Assembly (NCBI GenBank): GCA_900314845.1
Contig: OMWV01000046.1
Span: forward strand, 1 to 64,000
Source: an uncultured Eubacteriales bacterium
GTDB lineage: Bacteria > Bacillota > Clostridia > Lachnospirales > Lachnospiraceae
DNA: 64,000 nt
Direction: 5' to 3'
Part shown: positions 10,953 through 18,383 of the stretch, piece by piece
How the letters are laid out: each line of letters starts with the position of its first letter
Numbering within the stretch: the first letter of the stretch is position 1
Notes under the pieces: generated by a model
Database searches by the model: none
What the model was told of the DNA's origin: nothing
Seen by the model: the letters and a program-made list of their open reading frames with translations, nothing else
Program-made: the position numbers and the translations under genes

Positions 10953-10981
10953 ATCTTACATCACCGCGGGGTACTTGTCAA
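10953..10981 (-). promoter_or_regulatory. promoter of tRNA-Gly
   Basis: On the minus strand, TTGACA (10981-10976), a 17-bp spacer, then TAAGAT (10958-10953). It is about 20 bases upstream of the mature tRNA and has a perfect -35 box. Confidence 0.8.
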
Positions 10982-11030
10982 GGAAATTTTCCGCGGATTT
11001 TGTAAAAAATTTTCAATGCTCTGACCTGCC

Positions 11031-11059
11031 TTGTTGAGAGGAAACTCTTATGATACAAT
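11031..11059 (+). promoter_or_regulatory. promoter of the pyrF-pyrK-pyrD operon
   Basis: TTGTTG (11031-11036), 17 bp, TACAAT (11054-11059) preceded by TGA (extended -10). Only ~40 bases of leader remain before pyrF, which is too short for a classical attenuator, and no PyrR-binding motif was recognised. Confidence 0.75.
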
Positions 11060-11099
11060 ATTTCTGCTGGCAATGACTGAAAGTTTTGGGAGGAAGAAT

Positions 11100-12050
11100 A
11101 TGATCGATCAGCTGATAGAAAGAATAAAAAAGCTTAAGGCGCCCATCGTTGTAGGACTGGATCCGAATCTTGCCTTTGTGCCCGATCAGATAAAAGAAGC
11201 TGCTTTTAAGGAATGCGGGCAGACTCTTGAGGGAGCGGCAGAAGCCATCTGGCAGTTCAACAAGGGAATCGTAGACGCGGTAGGCGATCTTGTCCCCGCT
11301 GTAAAGCCTCAGATCGCCATGTATGAAAAGTTCGGAATTCCCGGTCTGGAAGCTTTTGGGAAAACCGTGGACTACTGCAGACAGAAGGGGCTTGTCGTCA
11401 TAGGCGACATCAAGCGCGGGGATATAGGATCGACATCAGAGGCCTATGCCTGCGGCCATATAGGCCCTGTCTGCGTGGGGGATCAGGAGTTTTACGGATT
11501 TCGGGAGGACGCGGTAACTCTCAATCCCTATATGGGATCTGACAGCGTGATGCCTTTTATAAAAAAGGCAAAGGAAAGCGGCAAGGGAGTATTTATCCTT
11601 GTAAAAACATCGAATCCTTCCAGCGGTGAATTCCAGGATCAGGAGCTGGCAGATGGGAGAAGGCTCTTTGAACTCGTGGCCGGAAAGGTCGATGAGTGGG
11701 GGGCAGATTCTGTCGGCAGATACGGTTACAGTGAAGTAGGGGCAGTAGTTGGCGCGACATATCCCGAGCAGGCAGCCATAGTCAGGAAGCTGATGCCAAA
11801 AGCCTATATCCTGGTGCCCGGCTACGGCGCTCAGGGCGCAACGGCCCAGGATATCCTTCCCAATTTCGATGAGAATGGCCTTGGCGCAATCGTGAATTCT
11901 TCCAGGGGGATCATAGCGGCTTATACAAAGGAGAAGTATAAGGAGGATTATGGCCCGGAGGGCTTCGCAGATGCGGCAAGGGCAGCAGTCCTTGATATGC
12001 GCGAGGATATCGGCTCGGCTCTTGAGAGAAGGCAGGCGGCAGGAAAGTAA
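11100..12050 (+). CDS. pyrF: orotidine 5'-phosphate decarboxylase (long type)
   Basis: 316 residues. It converts OMP to UMP, the last step of pyrimidine synthesis. The active-site motif DIKRGDIGSTSEAY lies near 98-111, and VGLDPN near 19 is the N-terminal substrate strand. It is longer than the ~235-residue common type and fits the second subfamily. The ATG at 11100 follows GGGAGGA; an earlier in-frame ATA/TTG region overlaps the promoter and is not used. First gene of a three-gene pyr operon, one base from pyrK. Confidence 0.94.
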   Translation: MIDQLIERIKKLKAPIVVGLDPNLAFVPDQIKEAAFKECGQTLEGAAEAIWQFNKGIVDAVGDLVPAVKPQIAMYEKFGIPGLEAFGKTVDYCRQKGLVVIGDIKRGDIGSTSEAYACGHIGPVCVGDQEFYGFREDAVTLNPYMGSDSVMPFIKKAKESGKGVFILVKTSNPSSGEFQDQELADGRRLFELVAGKVDEWGADSVGRYGYSEVGAVVGATYPEQAAIVRKLMPKAYILVPGYGAQGATAQDILPNFDENGLGAIVNSSRGIIAAYTKEKYKEDYGPEGFADAARAAVLDMREDIGSALERRQAAGK

Positions 12051-12051
12051 T

Positions 12052-12849
12052 ATGGGAGATATCATTAAAACGAAGGCAGCTGTCATTTCCCAGGAACAGC
12101 TGACAGACGGCATTTACAGTATGTATCTCATGGCGCCATCCATCGCCCGCAAGGCCGCGGCCGGTCAGTTCATCTCCCTGTATTCGGGCGACAGGTCAAG
12201 ACTTTTGCCCAGACCAATCAGCATCTGCCAGACAGACGCAGAGGGCGGCAGGGTAAGGATCGTCTACCGGATAGCCGGGGCAGGTACGGATGAGTTCTCC
12301 AGGCGGGTTCCGGGGGATGAGATCGATGTCATGGGTCCTCTGGGGAATGGCTATGAGGCAAGGATAGAGCGGGAAGGCAGAAGGATCACAGACGATACCG
12401 TGTCCATCATCACAGGCGGCGGTATAGGGATCCCGCCCATGCTCCAGCTGGCCAGTCAGCTGAAAGGGAGAAAGATCATTGTTTTAGGCTATAAGGATCA
12501 GCTCTTTCTGAATAAAGAATTTGAGAAGTACGGCCAGGTCTATATTTCCACAGAAGACGGCAGCGCCGGCACAAAGGGGAATATCCTGGATGCCATCCGG
12601 GAACATGATATTTCCGGAGACTATATCTTCAGCTGCGGTCCCACCCCCATGCTCCGGGCGGTCAAGGCATTCGCGGCAGAAAAAGGCATGACGGCTTATC
12701 TCTCTCTGGAGGAGAGGATGGCCTGCGGGATCGGCGCCTGTCTGGGCTGTGTCTGCACGACAAAAGAAAAGGACAGCCATTCCAATGTAAAGAACGCGCG
12801 GGTGTGCAAGGATGGCCCTGTATTCAACGCATCGGAGGTGGAAATATGA
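12052..12849 (+). CDS. pyrK: dihydroorotate dehydrogenase electron-transfer subunit
   Basis: 265 residues. An FAD-binding domain (RPISICQ near 52) and an NAD-binding domain (GGGIGIPPM near 122) are followed by a [2Fe-2S] cluster segment near 223-250 (ACGIGACLGCVC plus a later Cys). It passes electrons from dihydroorotate, via PyrD, to NAD+. The start follows the pyrF stop by one base and the end overlaps pyrD by four, so translation is coupled. Presence of PyrK identifies the pyrD product as type 1B. Confidence 0.94.
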   Translation: MGDIIKTKAAVISQEQLTDGIYSMYLMAPSIARKAAAGQFISLYSGDRSRLLPRPISICQTDAEGGRVRIVYRIAGAGTDEFSRRVPGDEIDVMGPLGNGYEARIEREGRRITDDTVSIITGGGIGIPPMLQLASQLKGRKIIVLGYKDQLFLNKEFEKYGQVYISTEDGSAGTKGNILDAIREHDISGDYIFSCGPTPMLRAVKAFAAEKGMTAYLSLEERMACGIGACLGCVCTTKEKDSHSNVKNARVCKDGPVFNASEVEI

Positions 12850-13754
12850 CAGATATGAGCGTAAGGATCGCCGGGGTCGACTTTAAGAATCCCGTCATGA
12901 CCGCCTCCGGAACATTTGGGTCCGGAGCTGAATATGGACAGTTTGTGGACCTGAACCGTCTGGGCGGCGTGGTGACAAAGGGTGTTGCCAATGTACCCTG
13001 GCCGGGGAATCCCGTGCCCAGAGTCGCTGAGACAGCCAGCGGCATGCTCAACGCCATAGGTCTCCAGAATCCCGGGATGGATCTTTTTATATCCAGAGAT
13101 CTGAAATATCTAGAAGATTATGACACAAATGTCATTGTAAATGTCTGCGGTCATTCCGAAGAGGAATATCTGAAAGTGGTCGAGAGACTGGGGGATGAAA
13201 AGAGAGTCGATATGCTGGAGATCAATATCTCCTGTCCCAATGTAAAGGAAGGCGGCATTGCCTTCGGCACAGACCCGGCGGCTGTGGAGAAGATCACAAA
13301 AGCCGTCAAGGCAAAAGCCAGGCAGCCTGTCATCATGAAGCTGAGCCCCAATGTGACAGATATCGCCGAGATGGCCAAGGCCGCCCAGGAGGGCGGGGCA
13401 GACTGCATTTCCCTGATCAATACCATAACGGGAATGAAGATCGATGTGGAAAGGATGCGCTTTGTCCTGGCCAATAAGACCGGCGGCCTGTCAGGTCCTG
13501 CCATAAAACCGGTCGCTGTCCGCATGGTATACCAGGCGGCGCAGGCGGTCAGCATACCTGTCATCGGCATGGGAGGGATCTGCTGTGCCCAGGACGCTCT
13601 GGAATTCATCCTGGCAGGAGCCAGTGCCGTCAGCATAGGGACAGCAAATTTCCATGACCCCCTGACCACGGTAAAAGTCATAGAGGGGATAGAAGATTAC
13701 ATGAAGCGCCACGGTATAGAGAAGATCAGCCAGCTTGTGGGCGCAGTCCGCTGA
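12846..13754 (+). CDS. pyrD: dihydroorotate dehydrogenase, type 1B catalytic subunit
   Basis: 302 residues: an FMN-binding TIM barrel that oxidises dihydroorotate to orotate in the cytoplasm together with PyrK. The catalytic Cys lies in NISCPNVKEGG, and late barrel motifs such as IGMGGI and AGASAVSIGTA bind the FMN phosphate. The ATG overlaps the pyrK stop (ATGA) and uses GGAGGTGG at 12834. A bidirectional terminator follows. Confidence 0.95.
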   Translation: MTDMSVRIAGVDFKNPVMTASGTFGSGAEYGQFVDLNRLGGVVTKGVANVPWPGNPVPRVAETASGMLNAIGLQNPGMDLFISRDLKYLEDYDTNVIVNVCGHSEEEYLKVVERLGDEKRVDMLEINISCPNVKEGGIAFGTDPAAVEKITKAVKAKARQPVIMKLSPNVTDIAEMAKAAQEGGADCISLINTITGMKIDVERMRFVLANKTGGLSGPAIKPVAVRMVYQAAQAVSIPVIGMGGICCAQDALEFILAGASAVSIGTANFHDPLTTVKVIEGIEDYMKRHGIEKISQLVGAVR

Positions 13755-13760
13755 CAGAGC

Positions 13761-13809
13761 AAAAAAAGGCAGAGGGCCTTGAAAAATAGCAAAACCCTCT
13801 GCTTTTTTT
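13761..13809. terminator. bidirectional terminator between pyrD and the AGCS transporter
   Basis: GCAGAGGG (13769-13776) pairs with CCCTCTGC (13795-13802). Seven A lie on the left side and seven T on the right, so it can serve both converging genes. Confidence 0.85.
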
Positions 13810-15220
13810 ATTGCTGCTTTTCTGCCTTTTCCTTTTTTATGACACTCTGAAATGCTTTCATATCCCTGGCGGCTTCTCCGCTCAGAAGCAGCATGCAGAT
13901 CAGATTGGGAATAGCCATGAGAGCATTCGCTATATCGGACAGCTTCCAGGCCAGCTCCAGGTTCATGGTCGCTCCGACGAAGACAACAGCGGAAAATACG
14001 ATCCGGTAGATGAGAACGAGCTTCTCCGAGAAGATATATTCGAAAGCCTTTTCGCCGTGGTACTCCCAGCCGAGGATGGTCGAGAAGGCGAAGAGGGCGA
14101 TCCCTATCGTGACAAGCCAGGCCCCGGCATCCCCCATAACGGTCTTAAAGGCAGCAATGGTAAGAGCCGCTCCGGTGTAGAGCTTGCCTGTCGCCGGGTC
14201 TATCTGTCCCAGCATGCCGGAGGAGGCAATGCAAAGACCTGTGATGGAGCAGACAACAATGGTATCCCAGAATGTACCGGTCATATTGATATAGCCCTGA
14301 CGGACCGGGTTGTCCGTGGAAGCTGCAGCTGCCGTGATGGCGGCAGATCCCATGCCTGCCTCGTTGGAAAAACATCCTCTGGCAACGCCGTAGCGCATGG
14401 CCTGCATGAGGGAAGCGGTAACGGTTCCGAGAGCTCCGCCGGTAACAGCCTTTACGGAAAATGCATATTTAAAGATCATGACAAGGCCTGCGGGGACGTT
14501 CTGGATATTGCCAATGATCACGATGATGCCGGCTATAACGTAGAAGACAGCCATTGTGGGGACGACGACAGATGAAACCTTTGATATGGACTTTATGCCG
14601 CCTACGATGATCAGAAGAGTCAATACGGTCAGAACGATCCCTACGACCATTGTCGAGACGCCTGCCGTGGAGTAGAGGGAAGAAGAGATGGAGTTGCCCT
14701 GGGTCATATTGCCGATGCCGAAGGAGGCGATGACGGCAAAGAAGGCGAAGAGCCAGCCCAGAACTGTCCCGAAGCCCTTTGGCAGAGCCTTCTTCATGGT
14801 ATACATGGGTCCTCCGGACATCTCGCCCTTAGAGTTGACCTCCCTGTACTTTATGGAGAGCATACACTCTGTGAACTTGGATGTTAAGCCAAAGCAGGCG
14901 GAAATCCACATCCAGACAAGGGCCCCGGGACCGCCGGAAACCATGGCTGTCGCCACGCCGACGATATTGCCGGTGCCGATCGTAGCCGCCAGGGCTGTCG
15001 TCAGTGCCGAGAAGGGGGAGACATCGCCCGTCCCCTTATCAGCCTTTCTCGCCTCGCGGCTGAGAGTGCTCTTCAGGGCAAAAGGAAGATTGCGCCAGGA
15101 AAGGAAACCGGTCCTGACCGTGAGAAATATTCCGGTACCAACGAGGAGAATCAGCATAGCCGGTCCCCACACAATATCGTCTATTGCGCTGACCGCATTG
15201 AAAAAATCCTTGTACGACAT
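13808..15220 (-). CDS. sodium:alanine/glycine symporter, AGCS family
   Basis: 470 residues and about ten membrane helices. Family motifs are present: IGTGNIVGVATA near 78-89 and SGGPMYTMKK near 140, along with a GGPGALVWMW segment. It would import alanine or glycine with Na+. I chose the ATG at 15220, giving the usual start SYKDFFNAVSAID just before the first helix and an upstream AGAGGA. The ORF stays open to 15322, but the upstream starts lack a ribosome site and add a non-family tail. It is transcribed against its neighbours. No glycine riboswitch was recognised upstream. Confidence 0.92.
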   Translation of the reverse strand: MSYKDFFNAVSAIDDIVWGPAMLILLVGTGIFLTVRTGFLSWRNLPFALKSTLSREARKADKGTGDVSPFSALTTALAATIGTGNIVGVATAMVSGGPGALVWMWISACFGLTSKFTECMLSIKYREVNSKGEMSGGPMYTMKKALPKGFGTVLGWLFAFFAVIASFGIGNMTQGNSISSSLYSTAGVSTMVVGIVLTVLTLLIIVGGIKSISKVSSVVVPTMAVFYVIAGIIVIIGNIQNVPAGLVMIFKYAFSVKAVTGGALGTVTASLMQAMRYGVARGCFSNEAGMGSAAITAAAASTDNPVRQGYINMTGTFWDTIVVCSITGLCIASSGMLGQIDPATGKLYTGAALTIAAFKTVMGDAGAWLVTIGIALFAFSTILGWEYHGEKAFEYIFSEKLVLIYRIVFSAVVFVGATMNLELAWKLSDIANALMAIPNLICMLLLSGEAARDMKAFQSVIKKEKAEKQQ

Positions 15221-15365
15221 TGAAAATATCAGTCCTCTCATGTATGATAATTCTGTCAGCTGCTCAGCCTTTTTGTATACAACAGGAACTGGGGCAGGCA
15301 TATAATAAAAATACGATATCATTAACAGGTAAGATTTTCAATAAATTTTTGCAAAGTATTTTAAG

Positions 15366-16208
15366 ATGATTTATATTTTTTCGGCATTATATACAGAAAT
15401 TTCCAATTTAATACAGATATTGGGGCTCAAAAAGGAGGCCTCCGTGAAGAAATTTCAGTGTTTTGGCGGGAACAGTATCTGCCTGACGGTCACAGGGGCA
15501 GGCCCCGGCCAGGCAGCCTGCGCGGCAGCACATATCCTGACCCTTAAGGGCGCGGGCAGGAAAGACTATATGATAAATTTCGGAAGCTGCGGGGCGGAAA
15601 AGTTTCCTGCTTTATCGGTCGGAGATACATTTTTATGCAGAAAGATCATGGATCACGCGTCGGGCAGGACCTATTATCCTGACCTTTTTATAGATCCTTC
15701 TTTTCCCGAGGCGGATCTTATCAGCCTGGCAAAGCCCTATGACGGCAGCCAGGCCAGGAAGCCGGAAAATGTTCCCCTCCTTTATGATATGGAAGCTTCT
15801 TTTCTCTATCAGGCCGCTTCCCTTTTTATGGGGCCGGATCATATGTTCTTTATCAAGGCAGTCAGCGACTTCGGAGAAGAGAAAATTGACGCCGGAGGAC
15901 TGAAGGCTGCCTGCCGCGCCCATGAGGGGGAGCTGGTCGATTTTATCCGGAAACTGGCCGCGTACGGGCAGGCAGATCATGAGGACAGGGAGGAAGAAAA
16001 TGAGAGGCTCCTGCGTCTGGCTGAGGATCTGCACTGCTCAGAGACCATGAGGCAGCAGCTGATCTCCTATGCCAGATATTTCAGGGCGGCAGGCATAGAT
16101 GTTGAGTCATATATCGGCGAAAAATACAAGGACGGAGTCCTTCCCTGCAGGGACAAGCGGGAGGGAAAACGGCTTCTTGCCCTCATGCGAAAGGAGCTGA
16201 TCCCGTGA
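15366..16208 (+). CDS. nucleoside phosphorylase superfamily protein (MTA/SAH nucleosidase-like)
   Basis: 280 residues. The first ~185 residues have the fold and catalytic triad pattern of methylthioadenosine/SAH nucleosidases: E11 in the N-terminal strand, E143 in YDMEAS and D168 in AVSDFGE. The last ~80 residues are a charged helical region unlike standard family members (about 230 residues). The substrate is not known. Its stop overlaps the GTG start of an SPL-like radical SAM gene, so the two products probably act together; 5'-deoxyadenosine made by a radical SAM enzyme is a possible substrate (inference). No ribosome site precedes the ATG. Confidence 0.78.
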   Translation: MIYIFSALYTEISNLIQILGLKKEASVKKFQCFGGNSICLTVTGAGPGQAACAAAHILTLKGAGRKDYMINFGSCGAEKFPALSVGDTFLCRKIMDHASGRTYYPDLFIDPSFPEADLISLAKPYDGSQARKPENVPLLYDMEASFLYQAASLFMGPDHMFFIKAVSDFGEEKIDAGGLKAACRAHEGELVDFIRKLAAYGQADHEDREEENERLLRLAEDLHCSETMRQQLISYARYFRAAGIDVESYIGEKYKDGVLPCRDKREGKRLLALMRKELIP

Positions 16209-17239
16209 CAGAGGAAGGATTTTTTTATAAGCCATTTTCCCATGTATATGTAGAGAGAAGAGCCATGGACAGGGAGATCACGGAAAAGATCCTCGAGAGA
16301 TTGCCCGGGGCAGCTCTTGTGCCGGTCGACAGCTATATGGACCTGTTTGGCAGGAAGAAGCAGAACCCGGCTGCTGCCCGCAGGAATCAGGCTCTCATAC
16401 TTGCCGTCAAGGAAGGAGAGCTGATCTATCCGGGAGCTCCTGTCTGCCAGGACTTCGGGAATTCACATTTTTATTACACTTCCTGCGAGATGAACTGTCT
16501 CTTTGACTGCGAGTACTGCTTTTTAAAAGGGATGTATCCTTCAGGATACCATGTCATATTCGTCAATATAGAAGATTATTTTGAAAAGACTGAGGAGCTG
16601 CTCAGACGGCACCCTCTCTATCTGTGCGTCTCCTATGACTCAGATCTCATGGCCTCGGAAAGGCTGACAGGCTATGTCAGGCTCTGGTCAGAATTTACCG
16701 GCAGGCACGCAGGAAAGAAGGGCACAGGCAGGCTGCTGACAGAGATCCGCACAAAGAGTGCTCCCGGGAAGATCTGGGAGGAGCTGACTCCCTATAAAAA
16801 TGTCATATTTGCTTTTACCCTCTCTCCCGCCGGGATCATTGAAAGATATGAACACGGTACGCCTTCCCTGTCTGCCAGGATAGAGAGCGCAGCCAAGGCT
16901 CTTGACAGGGGGTTCCCGGTCAGACTCTGTTTTGACCCTATTATCGTATGCAGCAGCTGGAGGGAAGCGTATGCGGATATGGTCAGCCAGGTCAGCAGCT
17001 CGATCGATATGAGGAAGCTTGTGGATGTGAGCGTGGGGTCATTTCGGATATCAGCGGAATATCTGGGGCGCATGCGCCGGGCCATGCCGGGGAGCGCCCT
17101 CGTCCAGTACCCCTACGAGATAAGCAGCGGATACTATCATTATCCCCGGAAGCTGATGGAGGACATGGAAGGATTTCTGACAGGCCAGCTTGCGGCTCAT
17201 ATGGATAAAGAGCAGATATTCCGCTGGGATAATCAATAA
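16205..17239 (+). CDS. spore photoproduct lyase-like radical SAM protein
   Basis: 344 residues. The radical SAM [4Fe-4S] motif is C98-x3-C102-x2-C105 (CLFDCEYCF), with an extra C94. The layout of the rest (an ELIYPG segment before the cysteines, LTEIRTKS near 179) resembles the SplB family, which repairs the thymine photoproduct of spore DNA. Whether this one does that is not shown. The GTG start overlaps the stop of the upstream nucleosidase-like gene and has AAAGGAG eight bases before. No sporulation gene is nearby. Confidence 0.8.
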   Translation: MTEEGFFYKPFSHVYVERRAMDREITEKILERLPGAALVPVDSYMDLFGRKKQNPAAARRNQALILAVKEGELIYPGAPVCQDFGNSHFYYTSCEMNCLFDCEYCFLKGMYPSGYHVIFVNIEDYFEKTEELLRRHPLYLCVSYDSDLMASERLTGYVRLWSEFTGRHAGKKGTGRLLTEIRTKSAPGKIWEELTPYKNVIFAFTLSPAGIIERYEHGTPSLSARIESAAKALDRGFPVRLCFDPIIVCSSWREAYADMVSQVSSSIDMRKLVDVSVGSFRISAEYLGRMRRAMPGSALVQYPYEISSGYYHYPRKLMEDMEGFLTGQLAAHMDKEQIFRWDNQ

Positions 17240-17245
17240 TGCTAT

Positions 17246-17273
17246 TTGATGTGACTTATAATTATGGTATAAT
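17246..17273 (+). promoter_or_regulatory. promoter of pyrE
   Basis: A TGG-TATAAT extended -10 (17265-17273) with TTGATG (17246-17251) at 16-bp spacing. It lies just after the stop of the preceding gene and about 50 bases before pyrE. Confidence 0.75.
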
Positions 17274-17320
17274 TAAAGATCAATAGAGTTGACTGATCCA
17301 AAAGGATCCGGAGGAGAACA

Positions 17321-17995
17321 ATGGAAAGATATAAGGAAGAATTTATAGGATTTATGGTAGACTGCGGCGTGCTGCAGTTTGGAGATTTTGTGACAAAAAG
17401 CGGGAGGCAGACCCCCTTTTTCATAAATACGGGTTTCTACAGGACGGGCTCCCAGCTCAGGAAGCTTGGCAGGTTTTATGCTCAGGCGATCAAGGACCAG
17501 TTCGGCCTTGATTTTGACGTCCTCTTCGGCCCTTCTTATAAGGGGATTCCTCTTTCCACGGCAGCGGTCATCGCCATCAGTGAGATGTATGACAGGGATA
17601 TCCGTTACTGTTCCAACAGGAAGGAGATAAAAGACCACGGAGATAAGGGTATTCTTCTGGGCGGCCCTCTGGGGGCAGACGACAGGGTGGTCATCATAGA
17701 GGACGTAACAACAGCCGGGACATCCATAGCGGAGACCATGCCGATCATTAAGGCTCAGGGAGAACCGGATGTCATAGGAATGGTCGTCAGCGTTGACAGG
17801 ATGGAGAGGGGAAAGTCCGACGCAGGAGCTCTGGCCGAGATCTCACAGACTTATGGATTTAAGACGACAAGCATCGTTACGATGAAAGAAGTGATAGAGT
17901 ATCTGTGGAACAGGCCCTATAAGGGAAAGGTCATCATAGATGACAGGATAAAAGCGGCCATAGATGCTTACTATGATAAGTACGGAGCAAGATAA
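17321..17995 (+). CDS. pyrE: orotate phosphoribosyltransferase
   Basis: 224 residues. It joins orotate and PRPP to make OMP, the substrate of PyrF encoded 6 kb to the left. The PRPP-binding motif VVIIEDVTTAGTS lies near 126-138 and the flexible catalytic loop with SNRKEIKDHG near 100. GGAGGAG precedes the ATG. It is split from pyrF-pyrK-pyrD and has its own promoter. Confidence 0.94.
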   Translation: MERYKEEFIGFMVDCGVLQFGDFVTKSGRQTPFFINTGFYRTGSQLRKLGRFYAQAIKDQFGLDFDVLFGPSYKGIPLSTAAVIAISEMYDRDIRYCSNRKEIKDHGDKGILLGGPLGADDRVVIIEDVTTAGTSIAETMPIIKAQGEPDVIGMVVSVDRMERGKSDAGALAEISQTYGFKTTSIVTMKEVIEYLWNRPYKGKVIIDDRIKAAIDAYYDKYGAR

Positions 17996-17996
17996 T

Positions 17997-18329
17997 ATGT
18001 CACGTGAAGTTTACAGCTTTATAAAGATCCACAAGAACGGGACGGACAGGGGCCTTATCTATGGGTCTATGGGAATCATTTCCATTCTCTGTCTTCTGGT
18101 CCTGATCCTTGTTTCCTTTGCCGGGGGCGGGACTCTGCCGACACTGGCAGGGGCTCTGGGCTATCTGAGCTTTGTGATGGCCCTTTTAGGCACGTACCTG
18201 TCCACCCGGCTGCAGGATGATCCGGAAGCCTATGGGAGGATGGTGGGAAGCTGTCTTTATATAGACATAGCGGCGGTTATCTTTCATGCAGTCGTATTTT
18301 TTACCGGATGTTTTGCCAGTGTCCTCTAA
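17997..18329 (+). CDS. small multi-spanning membrane protein, unknown function
   Basis: 110 residues, not recognised. Three hydrophobic segments (about 22-44, 49-68 and 84-108) follow a short basic N-terminus. The ATG lies one base after the pyrE stop with a weak CGGAG upstream, so it is probably co-transcribed and translationally linked with pyrE. The next gene follows after about 55 bases. Confidence 0.7.
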   Translation: MSREVYSFIKIHKNGTDRGLIYGSMGIISILCLLVLILVSFAGGGTLPTLAGALGYLSFVMALLGTYLSTRLQDDPEAYGRMVGSCLYIDIAAVIFHAVVFFTGCFASVL

Positions 18330-18383
18330 GTACAGACTGATGGAACACGCGGACAGCACAGGAAGCGGCAGGGAGGTGTAAGC

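Noticed and set aside
15221-15365. Glycine riboswitch before the AGCS transporter
   Set aside because: The 145-base leader has none of the conserved riboswitch segments.
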